Assembly: GCA_043777755.1 (NCBI GenBank)
Contig: JAYWHK010000300.1
Span: forward strand, 1-18,270
DNA: 18,270 nt
Source of the DNA: CANHEE01 sp043777755
GTDB lineage: Bacteria; Bacteroidota; Bacteroidia; Chitinophagales; Saprospiraceae
Reading direction: 5' to 3'
Shown: one piece after another, positions 5,003-13,355 of the stretch
Layout of the letters: each line of letters starts with the position of its first letter
Numbering within the stretch: the first letter of the stretch is position 1
The notes under the pieces: generated by a model
Told to the model about the DNA's origin: nothing
Database searches by the model: none
Seen by the model: only the letters and a program-made list of their open reading frames with translations
Position numbers and translations under genes: made by a program

Positions 5003-7936
5003 ATGAGAAAAAAAATTAAAATTATTTTGTTTTTGTTTTGTTTTTTTTGTCAAAACAAGGTTTTTACACAAGCGTTGGACTATAATTTCCAAAGGATTAG
5101 TGTCAATGAAGGATTGTCACAAGGTTCTGTCCGAGATATTTTAGAAGACGATTTGGGCTACTTGTGGTTTGCTACCGCTGATGGTTTAAACCGCTACGAT
5201 GGTTATGAATTTCACAGCTATCATCATCATGGAGAAGACGCTACAAGTCTTGTCAGTGGCGATGTAAAGAGTTTGTACAAGGATTCTAAGAAAAATATAT
5301 GGGTTACGACAGAAGGTGGATTGTCTATTTATGACCGTTTTAAAGACAATTTTATTACGCTTGATATAAAAAGCAAAGGGTTTATTACGCCAATTTTTGA
5401 AAACAATCAAAATCAACTTTTTGCTTGCGATAACAACGGAAATGTTTTTATTTTTGATGTAAAAAAAAAGGCTGAAATCGCTAAGTTTGTATTGCCAGAT
5501 GCGCTCAACTCGAAACCTTTTTTCTTGGCAAAAGACGAATTGATTCTTGTTTTTGCGCCTACAAAATTATACACTTTTAATACCGTAGAAAAAAAATGGG
5601 CATCTTATCCAATGCCGAATAAGCTCAACTCTCCTATTTCGAGTATTTTTTTCAAAGAAAAATATTGGATTGGCGATGCACAAGGCAAACTTTCTTGTTT
5701 TAATAGTAGTTTTGAATTGATTGAACAAATCAAGATTTCAAATGCGCCCATTAATGCCATTACAACCACAGGAAATAGCGATTTGCTTCTGGGAACACCC
5801 GAAGGAATGTTTTTTTACTCCCTTTTCAACAAATCAAAAAATCTTTACCGCTACGATGCCAATAAGACAACTTCCTTGTCAGCAAATGATATTCGATGCT
5901 TTTTGTATGACAATTCGGGAAATTTATGGATTGGAACAAACACCAGTGGTTTGAATAAATCCATTTATAACAATAAAAAATTTGACCTCCTACGCTCGCC
6001 CAACTATTATCAAATAAAGTGTGTGGTCAAAGATACTCGAAGTAATGAGCTTTATTGTGGCGTACATGGCAAAGGAATTGACATTTATGATTTGGTGGTA
6101 AAAGAACCTGAACCGACGACAATTCCCACTTCGCACAAATATATTTATACCAATATTGTTGATGACAATACGTTGGCTTTTTTTCACAATAAAGGAATTG
6201 ATTTTTTAAATAAAGAAACACAAAAAATAATGCCCATTGATGGGAAAATTTTTAAAGAAACAGCGAATATAAAAGCGGTTTGCAAAGGAGTAAATAATTT
6301 TTTTTATGTTGTGAACGGACAATCTTTGCAGGAGTTTGACCCGAAAAACCTTACATTGACGACATTATTTTCTTTTCAAGAAGAAATTAATATCACTACC
6401 TTGGAGCAACACAACAGTATGTTTTGGATTGGCTCAGACAATGCTGTTTTTTCTTTAAAAAATAATATTTTGACGAATGTCATTGACAAAATTTTTGTAA
6501 AATCCATTTTGGTAGAAGTAGATAACTCGCTTTGGGTTGCGACGACGACAGGGCTGTACAATTACCACCCTTCTACGAAAAGCACAAAACTATACGATGA
6601 TAAATATGGTTTGGCAAATAATTTCATCTATGGAATCCTAAAAGACAATGCTGGCAATCTTTGGTGTAGCCACAACCGAGGTCTTTCTCGCTTTAATCCG
6701 CAAATGAAATATTTCAGGAATTATGGGCTGAACGATGGAATCCAAGCATTTGAATACAACACTGGCGCATTTCACAAAGCAAGCGACGATATGATTGTAT
6801 TTGGTGGCGTTGGTGGAATTAATCATTTTTATTCTAATGTTGTTGCTGAAAATCCTGTAACACCTCGTCCGCTGATTACCAAAATCAGAATCAACGACGA
6901 TGAATTTAAAACAGATACTTCTATTTGGTATAAAAGATATTTAGAATTGCCTTTTTCAAACAATACTATTTCATTTGATTTTGTTGGTTTGCAATACACG
7001 AATACGGAGCGCAACGAATACGCATATCAATTGGAAGGTGTGGATAAAGAGTGGATCAATGCTGGTAATCGCCGTTTTGCTCGTTACGCCAATCTCGATC
7101 CAGGCACTTATACTTTTAAAGTAAAATCCGCCAATAGTGATGGACATTGGAATCAATTGGAGGCAAAATTGACCATCAAAATCACTGCGCCTTTTTGGAT
7201 GTCGTGGTGGTTCAAGACCTTGGTCGTTTTATTTTTTTTAGGAATGGCTGGTGCGGCTATTTTCTACTACCAACAACGAAAAATTAGGACACAAAAACGC
7301 CAAATCGAGATTCAAGAACGGATTATTTCTGAAAGAGAACGTATATCAAGAGATTTACACGATAATATTGGCGCGCAAATCACTTACATTATCAGCAGCA
7401 TGGATTGGGCAAAAACGCAGATTCCAAAAGAAAATGAGCCTTTACAAGAGCGTTTTGACCATTTGCGAAGCAATACGCAGTCGTTGATGAGTAGTTTGCG
7501 AGATACAATTTGGACGTTGAACAAAAATTCTATCAAACCGATTGATTTTTTTGACCGCCTTCGGCAGTACATCAATTACAATGTGCAACGACATTCGACA
7601 CTTGAAGTTGCTTTTTTTGAAAATATAGATTGCGAGAATGAACTACCGCCGAATGTTGTTCTAAATCTGTTCCGCATTTGTCAAGAAGCCATTCAAAATG
7701 TTGTGAAACACGCACAAGCCAACGTTCTGACCATTTCGATTGTTTGTTTGCAAGGAAATGCGCTAAAAATCGCTATCAGCGACGACGGCAAAGGTTTTAA
7801 CAATGAAAACAAACGAGATGACAGTTTCGGCTTAGACAATATGCGCTATCGTGCCGAGGAAATTGGCGCAAGTATTCAGATTTTGTCAGCAGAAAAAAAA
7901 GGTACAAGTGTTGAAATTGAATTGAAAATGGGGTAA
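5003..7936 (+). CDS. Two-component-regulator propeller histidine kinase
   Basis: The 977-residue product starts with a signal peptide (about 1-23, basic then F/L-rich, ending in FTQ). A large periplasmic beta-propeller region (about 25-650) has repeats of the reg_prop type, such as DDLGYLWFATADGLNRYD and DNSGNLWIGTNTSGLNK. A Y_Y_Y-type Ig-like domain (about 655-727), one TM helix (about 733-757) and a cytosolic kinase follow. The kinase has an HisKA_3-type dimerisation helix with RDLHDN (His786) and an HATPase domain: N box EAIQNVVKHA (Glu895, Asn899), G1 DDGKGF (927-932) and a C-terminal GTSVEIEL. It should sense a periplasmic ligand and phosphorylate a NarL/LuxR-type regulator. No response regulator is fused or adjacent. 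I chose ATG 5003 because it opens the signal peptide; an upstream in-frame ATG at 4931 would bury it. Confidence 0.92.
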   Translation: MRKKIKIILFLFCFFCQNKVFTQALDYNFQRISVNEGLSQGSVRDILEDDLGYLWFATADGLNRYDGYEFHSYHHHGEDATSLVSGDVKSLYKDSKKNIWVTTEGGLSIYDRFKDNFITLDIKSKGFITPIFENNQNQLFACDNNGNVFIFDVKKKAEIAKFVLPDALNSKPFFLAKDELILVFAPTKLYTFNTVEKKWASYPMPNKLNSPISSIFFKEKYWIGDAQGKLSCFNSSFELIEQIKISNAPINAITTTGNSDLLLGTPEGMFFYSLFNKSKNLYRYDANKTTSLSANDIRCFLYDNSGNLWIGTNTSGLNKSIYNNKKFDLLRSPNYYQIKCVVKDTRSNELYCGVHGKGIDIYDLVVKEPEPTTIPTSHKYIYTNIVDDNTLAFFHNKGIDFLNKETQKIMPIDGKIFKETANIKAVCKGVNNFFYVVNGQSLQEFDPKNLTLTTLFSFQEEINITTLEQHNSMFWIGSDNAVFSLKNNILTNVIDKIFVKSILVEVDNSLWVATTTGLYNYHPSTKSTKLYDDKYGLANNFIYGILKDNAGNLWCSHNRGLSRFNPQMKYFRNYGLNDGIQAFEYNTGAFHKASDDMIVFGGVGGINHFYSNVVAENPVTPRPLITKIRINDDEFKTDTSIWYKRYLELPFSNNTISFDFVGLQYTNTERNEYAYQLEGVDKEWINAGNRRFARYANLDPGTYTFKVKSANSDGHWNQLEAKLTIKITAPFWMSWWFKTLVVLFFLGMAGAAIFYYQQRKIRTQKRQIEIQERIISERERISRDLHDNIGAQITYIISSMDWAKTQIPKENEPLQERFDHLRSNTQSLMSSLRDTIWTLNKNSIKPIDFFDRLRQYINYNVQRHSTLEVAFFENIDCENELPPNVVLNLFRICQEAIQNVVKHAQANVLTISIVCLQGNALKIAISDDGKGFNNENKRDDSFGLDNMRYRAEEIGASIQILSAEKKGTSVEIELKMG

Positions 7937-7939
7937 ATA

Positions 7940-7987
7940 GTCAGAAAGTCGAAAGTCAGAAAATCGAAAGTCGAAAGTCGAAAAGTC
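7940..7987. repeat. GTCGAAA-type short tandem repeat
   Basis: About six to seven irregular units of consensus GTC(A)GAAA, 6-9 bases each, run head to tail. They begin three bases after the kinase stop codon, in the same position relative to a stop as the different heptamer array at 1752. Confidence 0.75.
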
Positions 7988-8050
7988 TTTCAACTAATTG
8001 ATTTACAATATTTTACAACAATTAATGTAATAACTTAGCGTATTTTTTAA

Positions 8051-8080
8051 ACACTAATTTACACTAATTTTACTAATTTC
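8051..8080. repeat. Decamer tandem repeat ACACTAATTT
   Basis: ACACTAATTT occurs twice in perfect tandem (8051-8070). A third degenerate copy, TACTAATTTC, and a trace of a fourth (ACCAATC) follow. Variants reading ACTAATTT recur up to about 8130. Confidence 0.75.
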
Positions 8081-8284
8081 ACCAATCGTGATGTATTAAA
8101 TTAAATCAAATTTAACTAATTTTATTAAAACTTTGTTTTAATTTTACACGTGGCTAAGTTCTTCAATTTAAAATATTTTATTATTTCACTTAAAGTGCTT
8201 CGTGAAAAAAAGATTCAAAAAATGAAACAATGAAATAAAACAATTTTGAAAAAAAGGTGTTTTAAATAAAAAATATTATAATTT

Positions 8285-8401
8285 AATACACTGTTTGCTT
8301 ATTTATTTAATGTTCGCTATTGTTTGGAATGGTTCTAACTAATTGAAAACCAAAACAATACAACAATTATAAACAATAGCAAACTTCTTAAACAATGTAT
8401 T
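8285..8401. repeat. Two-part imperfect inverted repeat before crtZ
   Basis: GTTCGCTATTGTTT (8312-8325) pairs with AAACAATAGCAAAC (8371-8384) at 13 of 14 positions. AATACACTGTTT (8285-8296) pairs with AAACAATGTATT (8390-8401) at 11 of 12. The spacing between the two arm segments differs on the two sides. The right arm ends four bases before the crtZ start codon, so an effect on crtZ translation or transcription is possible. Confidence 0.55.
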
Positions 8402-8405
8402 TAAT

Positions 8406-8882
8406 ATGACTTGGTTAATTTATACCCTTACTACATTGGCTGCCGTTGTTGGCATGGAATTTACGGCTTGGTTTGCACACAAATACATCATGCACGGCTT
8501 TCTTTGGGATTGGCACGAAGATCACCACAAACCATACCACGAAACAGAAGGTTTTTTCCAAAAAAATGACCGTTTTTTCTTGGTTTTTGCCGTTCCGAGT
8601 GCTGCGTGCTACATGACAGGCTTAATGACCAGTCATTTTTGGTTGTTTTTCGTTGGCGTTGGCATTTCAATTTATGGCATTATTTATTTTTTGATTCACG
8701 ATGTCTATATTCATCAGCGTTTTAAGTGGTTTCGTCAATTAGACAACAAATATTCCCGTGCCATCTTGCGTGCGCACGGCGCACATCATGCTACGCAAAC
8801 TAAAGAAAGTGCTGAATCTTTTGGACTTTTGGTCGTAGCTGATAAATATTTCAAAAAAAGAAGTGAACAAAATCAACGTTAG
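8406..8882 (+). CDS. crtZ: Beta-carotene hydroxylase (CrtZ type)
   Basis: The 158-residue product belongs to the fatty-acid-hydroxylase superfamily and has the His clusters that bind the di-iron centre: HKYIMH (25-30), HEDHH (37-41), HDVYIHQR (98-105) and RAHGAHH (122-128). EFTAWFAHKYIMHGFLWDWH is a typical CrtZ core. About three to four membrane helices alternate with these motifs. CrtZ hydroxylates the 3 and 3' carbons of beta-carotene rings, giving cryptoxanthin and zeaxanthin, at the inner membrane with O2 and an electron donor. Its length fits the family. No other carotenoid gene lies in this window, so the pathway must be encoded elsewhere. Its 3' end overlaps the next gene by 20 bases, which suggests co-translation. 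ATG 8406 is the only start that keeps the first helix intact. Confidence 0.9.
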   Translation: MTWLIYTLTTLAAVVGMEFTAWFAHKYIMHGFLWDWHEDHHKPYHETEGFFQKNDRFFLVFAVPSAACYMTGLMTSHFWLFFVGVGISIYGIIYFLIHDVYIHQRFKWFRQLDNKYSRAILRAHGAHHATQTKESAESFGLLVVADKYFKKRSEQNQR

Positions 8883-9531
8883 TACTTTTATTGATTTTCA
8901 TACGCACCATACAACAGAACGAGAAGGCGTATTTTTTATAAAAAATCATATTGTCGGAAAAGAAGAAAGACCAGCGCATTGTTCTTTTTCTGCAGGCATA
9001 CATCCTTGGTTCACGGACGAAAAAAATATAGCGCATCATTTTTCATTGTTGAAAAGTGATGCGCTTCATCATAATTGCCTTATGCTTGGCGAATGTGGTT
9101 TGGACAAATTGATTCCGATTTCGATGGAACGCCAATTGGAGATTTTTAGCGAACACATTCGTTTGGCAGAAGAAATCCAAAAACCCATCGTAGTGCATTG
9201 TGTCAAAGCCTTTTCTGAGCTTATTGCCTTGAAAAAGAAGCTAAAACCAAGTGTTCCGATGATTGTTCATGGCTATAATAACAATGTTTCTATTGCAAAA
9301 AACCTGATAAGCAATGGTTTTTACTTTTCTTTTGGCACAGCCCTTTTGCAAGAAAATAGCAATGCCCGCCAAACTGTTCTACTTGTACCTTCCACCCATT
9401 TTTTCTTAGAAACTGATGATAAAGACGAACCTATTGAAGCGATTTATCATGCTGCTGCTATTATTCTAAACGTTGAAATGTCTTTTTTGAAAAAAAATAT
9501 TTTTGAAAACTTACAAAAAATGTTTAGTTAG
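8863..9531 (+). CDS. Short TatD-family metal-dependent hydrolase
   Basis: The 222-residue product shows the TatD amidohydrolase metal-site series: DFHTHH (11-16), GECGLD (76-81, metal-bridging Glu77), VVHCVKAF (110-117, His112), VHGYNN (135-140, His136) and ETDDKDEP (183-190, Asp185). The helix QLEIFSEHIRLAEEIQKPIV is also typical. TatD enzymes are divalent-metal DNases or phosphoesterases of the cytosol, usually about 255-265 residues. This one is shorter, mainly in the loops between the first His pair and the GECGLD motif, so its substrate may differ. The only start that includes the first metal motif is GTG 8863, inside the end of crtZ and in another frame; the next in-frame ATG is after residue 70. 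The 20-base overlap implies translational coupling to crtZ. Confidence 0.82.
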   Translation: MNKINVSTFIDFHTHHTTEREGVFFIKNHIVGKEERPAHCSFSAGIHPWFTDEKNIAHHFSLLKSDALHHNCLMLGECGLDKLIPISMERQLEIFSEHIRLAEEIQKPIVVHCVKAFSELIALKKKLKPSVPMIVHGYNNNVSIAKNLISNGFYFSFGTALLQENSNARQTVLLVPSTHFFLETDDKDEPIEAIYHAAAIILNVEMSFLKKNIFENLQKMFS

Positions 9532-9575
9532 CGGATTCCTTTTGTATAAAACCTTTCAAATCTGCAAAAAAGTTG

Positions 9576-9583
9576 TAATTTTG
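9576..9583 (+). promoter_or_regulatory. Consensus -7 box before the ATPase gene
   Basis: TAATTTTG, followed by C, matches the Bacteroidota -7 consensus TAnnTTTG perfectly and lies 34 bases before ATG 9618. Only a weak T-rich match is present where the -33 TTG is expected. It would start a transcript covering the ATPase, TOPRIM and probably argS genes. Confidence 0.55.
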
Positions 9584-9617
9584 CATTTTCACAAGAGCGA
9601 AAACGTTTTATTACAAT

Positions 9618-10706
9618 ATGACAATCAAAGAATTTTCATACGAAGACAAATCCAGCGGCTGGCGGCTGGATAAGTTGCAATTGGGTAAAATCAATTTGTT
9701 GGTCGGTGCTTCGGGTGCTGGTAAAACGCAGATTTTGAAAGCGTTAAAACGAATTGGATTTTTAGCAGAAGGAGATGAATATAACGATGACGATATTATG
9801 TATTCTCACTTTCAGTGGCAAATTATTTTAGAAGAGCAAGAGAATACTTATTTATGGGAAGGTGAACGCAATTCTGAAATAATTCATGAAAATATCAGTA
9901 TCAATGGCGAAAATATTGTTAAAAGAGATTATAAAAAAACTTTTTTTAAAGGGCAAGAAACTTTCAAACTGAGTACACATCATAGTATCATCAATATTTT
10001 AGAAGAGGAGGATTTAATCACTCCTATTGCCAATGGATTAAGCAGGATTTTGTATAATGACTTTGCTACGGATACTACTTTATCAAAATTAACAGAAGAA
10101 ATTTATAGTAGTCGTTTTAAGAAAAAGCCAAAAGAATACGATATTGTCACACTTAGAGAAAATTTCGATTTGGAAATAATAGAAAAAATATGTTTTATTT
10201 TTAAATTTGATAAAGATAAATTCAATCAACTTATTGCTAATTTTAGTTCAATTTTTCCTCAAATTGAAGATGCTAAATTTGACAATAATGAAGATGCTAG
10301 ATTTATTACATTATATTTTAAAGATAAAAATTCAGAATCTTGGCTTCCTCCTTCAAAAATGTCCTCTGGAATGTTGCGAGTCTTCCTTCAGTTGGCTGAA
10401 ATTTACCTTTGTCCTGACGGAACAGTTTTTTTAATTGATGAATTTGAAAACAGCTTGGGCATCAACTGTATTGATGAATTGACAAAAGTGATTCTGAACT
10501 CAAATCGTAACCTACAGTTTGTAATTACGAGTCATCATCCGTACATTATCAACAATATTCCATTTGAATACTGGAAAATTGTAACGAGAAAAGGCAATAT
10601 CATCACAACACACGCTGCATCTGAATATAATTTAGGACGCTCAAAACACGATAGATTTATGCAGCTATTACAATTAGAAGAATATCAAACTGGCATAACC
10701 TTATGA
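9618..10706 (+). CDS. ABC/OLD-like AAA ATPase of a putative two-gene defence system
   Basis: The 362-residue product is an SMC/ABC-like ATPase (AAA_15/AAA_21 type). It shows Walker A GASGAGKT (30-37), an insertion of mostly charged helices (about 70-225), a signature-like SSGM (249-252), Walker B FLIDEFEN (271-278, with catalytic Glu275) and the H-loop-like SHHP (305-308) found in OLD and other defence ATPases. The last 25 residues (LGRSKHDRFMQLLQLEEY) may contact a partner. The stop overlaps the next start in an ATGA, so the two are translated together. ATPases of this type with a TOPRIM partner occur in PARIS (AriA), AbiL and class-2 OLD-like systems, where the ATPase senses phage and controls the effector. 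The assignment to defence is inferred. The middle of the gene looks more AT-rich than argS. Confidence 0.85.
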   Translation: MTIKEFSYEDKSSGWRLDKLQLGKINLLVGASGAGKTQILKALKRIGFLAEGDEYNDDDIMYSHFQWQIILEEQENTYLWEGERNSEIIHENISINGENIVKRDYKKTFFKGQETFKLSTHHSIINILEEEDLITPIANGLSRILYNDFATDTTLSKLTEEIYSSRFKKKPKEYDIVTLRENFDLEIIEKICFIFKFDKDKFNQLIANFSSIFPQIEDAKFDNNEDARFITLYFKDKNSESWLPPSKMSSGMLRVFLQLAEIYLCPDGTVFLIDEFENSLGINCIDELTKVILNSNRNLQFVITSHHPYIINNIPFEYWKIVTRKGNIITTHAASEYNLGRSKHDRFMQLLQLEEYQTGITL

Positions 10707-11377
10707 ACATTTATTTTTTAGTAGAAGGGAAAACAGAGCGTCGAATATATCCTAAATGGCTAAGTCATTTGTTACCAGATTTTACAAGAATTGAGAATGC
10801 TTACGATGCTGCAAAACAAAATTTTTACTTGTTTTATGGTGGAGGATTTCCCTCTTTGTTGTACAATCATTTAAAAAATGCCATTGAAGAAATAAACGAT
10901 ATTGATAAATATAATTACTTGGTTATTTGTCTTGACGCAGATGAATTTAGCGTAGAAGAAAGGCGTAATGAGGTTTTTCAATTCATCGAGAAACAAAAAC
11001 TTACATTAAATAATTTTACAGAATTGGTTGTTATTGTTCAGAATAGATGTATTGAAACTTGGTTTTTAGGAAACGCCTCAATATTGAAAACCAATACAGA
11101 AAAAGAAGATTTGAAGAACTTTATTTCCTTCTATAACGTTGCTGAAAACGATCCTGAACAAATGCCAAGCCACAGAAATTTCCGAAATCACGCTTCTTTT
11201 CACGAAGCCTATTTGAAAGAGATTTTACAAGAGCGAAATATAGCTTACTCCAAAGCTTTTCCAAAAGCAGTAGATGAAAAATACTATTTGGATAAATTGA
11301 TAAACAGATTTAGCACTACACAGCATATTTCTTCTTTTGGAGATTTTTTAGATTTTTGCAAAAAAATAAGTAATTGA
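10703..11377 (+). CDS. TOPRIM-like protein, putative effector nuclease
   Basis: The 224-residue product has the layout of a compact TOPRIM domain. An N-terminal strand carries the acidic motif FLVEGKTE (5-12, Glu8). A second strand follows with VICLDADEF (74-82, Asp78 and Asp80). A later strand and helix carry VQNRCIETWFLGN (112-124, Glu118), like the IExW/IENYL motif of DUF4276, DUF4435 (AriB) and RloB proteins. TOPRIM domains bind Mg2+ and cut or join nucleic acid. In AriB the activated domain cleaves tRNA, and in OLD it nicks DNA. Which family this belongs to cannot be settled by eye, so I give no gene name. It starts at the ATGA junction with the ATPase and ends 13 bases before argS. Confidence 0.72.
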   Translation: MNIYFLVEGKTERRIYPKWLSHLLPDFTRIENAYDAAKQNFYLFYGGGFPSLLYNHLKNAIEEINDIDKYNYLVICLDADEFSVEERRNEVFQFIEKQKLTLNNFTELVVIVQNRCIETWFLGNASILKTNTEKEDLKNFISFYNVAENDPEQMPSHRNFRNHASFHEAYLKEILQERNIAYSKAFPKAVDEKYYLDKLINRFSTTQHISSFGDFLDFCKKISN

Positions 11378-11390
11378 TTTTTAATAATTT

Positions 11391-13325
11391 ATGAATATAA
11401 TAAATATACTTCAAGAAAGCGTAGCCGCTGCCGTTACGAAACTTTACGGACAAGAAACAGCTGGTAACAGCATCAAAATAGACGTTACCAACAAGGAACA
11501 CGAAGGCGATTATACCTGCGTGGTGTTTCCTTATGTACGACTTTCTAAAAAATCGCCAGAAGCAACAGGCGCAGAGATTGGCGAATATTTGAAGGCAAAT
11601 GTTGCTGAAATCAGCAATTTCAATGTGATAAAAGGTTTTTTGAATCTTTCTATCAGTGATGCCTATTGGACGAATTTTTTGCATAGCATCGCCTTCGATA
11701 CAGACTATGGAAAAGGCGAAAAAAAGAACCAACGTGCCGTGATTGAGTATTCTTCACCGAACACCAATAAACCTTTGCACTTGGGTCATATCCGAAACAT
11801 ATTATTGGGTTGGTCATGTATAAAAATCTTAGAAACAGCTGGTTATGATGTTGTGAAAACAAAAGTTGTCAATGATAGAGGTATTGCAATCTGCAAATCT
11901 ATGTTGGCGTGGACACTCTTTGGAGAAGGCAAGACACCGCAAAGTACTGATACAAAAGGTGACCATTTTGTAGGAAAATATTATGTGATGTTTGAAGGAG
12001 TTTTCAAAAAAGAATACAGTGCTTGGCAAGCAACAGCTGAGGCAAGACCTTATTTAGAAACTTGGTTAGCAACATCCGCTACACCCAAAGTGGAGAAAGA
12101 ATTAGAACAGCAAAAAGAAAAAGATATTAAAGAAGGTAAATTTGTTTCAGATGATGATTACACATTATCTAAATATTTTTTTAAAGAAATTTATAAAAAT
12201 ACCTATTTCAATAAATATTCCTCCCTGGGAAAACAAGCCCGTGAAATGCTTTTGGCTTGGGAAGCTGGCGATGAAAAAACCGTTGCTTTGTGGCAACAAA
12301 TGAACAATTGGGTCTATGAAGGATTTAATGCTACTTACGATAAATTAGGTGTCGATTTCGATAAAATATACTATGAATCAGACACTTACAAATTAGGAAA
12401 AGAAACAATTGACGCTGGACTCGAAAAAAATATTTTTTATAAAAAAGAAGATGGAAGTATTTGGATTGATTTGACAGATGCAAAATTAGACCACAAAGTC
12501 GTACAGCGTGGCGATGGAACGTCGTTGTACATCACACAGGATATTGGCATGGCACCTGTTCGTTATGCGGAGCTAAAAATGGATAAAATGGTGTTTGTCG
12601 TTGCGGACGAACAAAATTACCACTTTCAAGTATTGTTTGAGATTTTGAAGCGTTTGGGCGAACCTTATGCTGATGGAATGTATCATTTGAGTTATGGTAT
12701 GGTCGAGTTGCCAAGTGGAAAAATGAAAAGCCGTGAAGGTACAGTTGTTGATGCAGATGATTTGGTAGCGGAAGTGATTGAAACCGCACGTCAAAAAAGT
12801 GAAGAAGTTGGCGTTGCAAAGGAATTAGCTCCCGATGAGAAAGCCGAAGCTGTTCGTAAAATCGGTATGGCTGCCTTGAAATACCACTTATTAAAAGTAC
12901 ATCCGAAGAAGAAAATGGTTTTTGACCCAGCAGAAAGTGTTGATTTTCAAGGACAAACTGGTCCTTATATTCAATACAATTATGTTCGTGCTTCGGGTGT
13001 TATGAATCGTGCGAAAGGCGAAAACACTGATTTTGAATTGGCAAAAGCATACAGCAATTTACATCCAACTGAAAAAGATTTGATAGTACAATTGTTTGAT
13101 TTTCAGAATGTTATAGAAAAATCTGCCGCAGAATATGACCCAAGTGGCATTGCTGCTTATTGTTATACTATGGCAAAAACATACTCTAAGTATTGGTCAG
13201 AAGTAAAGATTTTTCAAGGGGAAGATTACGAACAAGCGTTCCGTATTGTACTCAGTGATTGCATCGCAACTGTTCTGAAAAGAGGAATGTATTGTTTGGG
13301 AATAGAAATGCCTGAGCGAATGTAA
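11391..13325 (+). CDS. argS: Arginyl-tRNA synthetase
   Basis: The 644-residue class I synthetase attaches arginine to tRNA-Arg with ATP. It has the ArgS N-terminal add-on domain (about 1-105, with KEHEGDYTCVVFPY), the HIGH signature as HLGH (130-133) within SSPNTNKPLHLGHIRN, and an insertion (about 215-250). The Rossmann catalytic core carries the KMSKS-equivalent PSGKMKSREGT (441-451), typical of ArgS. The C-terminal DALR anticodon-binding helices contain FQGQTGPYIQYNYVRA and end in EMPERM. Length fits the family. It is an essential housekeeping gene. It begins only 13 bases after the TOPRIM stop and no promoter of its own was seen, so it may share the upstream transcript. ATG 11391 opens the expected N-terminal domain. 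Confidence 0.97.
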   Translation: MNIINILQESVAAAVTKLYGQETAGNSIKIDVTNKEHEGDYTCVVFPYVRLSKKSPEATGAEIGEYLKANVAEISNFNVIKGFLNLSISDAYWTNFLHSIAFDTDYGKGEKKNQRAVIEYSSPNTNKPLHLGHIRNILLGWSCIKILETAGYDVVKTKVVNDRGIAICKSMLAWTLFGEGKTPQSTDTKGDHFVGKYYVMFEGVFKKEYSAWQATAEARPYLETWLATSATPKVEKELEQQKEKDIKEGKFVSDDDYTLSKYFFKEIYKNTYFNKYSSLGKQAREMLLAWEAGDEKTVALWQQMNNWVYEGFNATYDKLGVDFDKIYYESDTYKLGKETIDAGLEKNIFYKKEDGSIWIDLTDAKLDHKVVQRGDGTSLYITQDIGMAPVRYAELKMDKMVFVVADEQNYHFQVLFEILKRLGEPYADGMYHLSYGMVELPSGKMKSREGTVVDADDLVAEVIETARQKSEEVGVAKELAPDEKAEAVRKIGMAALKYHLLKVHPKKKMVFDPAESVDFQGQTGPYIQYNYVRASGVMNRAKGENTDFELAKAYSNLHPTEKDLIVQLFDFQNVIEKSAAEYDPSGIAAYCYTMAKTYSKYWSEVKIFQGEDYEQAFRIVLSDCIATVLKRGMYCLGIEMPERM

Positions 13326-13355
13326 AATTTTACGCAATTATCCAATTTTTCTAAT

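Larger units (their letters stand above)
7937..8405. other. 469-base AT-rich non-coding region with repeats
   Basis: No gene was seen. The region holds a GTCGAAA heptamer array at its left end, a decamer tandem repeat near 8051, and a two-part imperfect inverted repeat before the crtZ start. The box TAACTTAG (8031-8038) resembles a -7 element but has no TTG at the right spacing. No clear terminator follows the kinase gene. Confidence 0.6.

Noticed and set aside
9535..9580. GCGGATT/AATCTGC pairing after the TatD-like gene
   Set aside because: Seven bp with a wobble and a long loop, followed by no T run; it overlaps the likely promoter of the next gene and is probably chance.
9618..11377. ATPase-TOPRIM pair as a retron
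   Set aside because: No reverse transcriptase and no msr/msd-like inverted repeats lie beside it.
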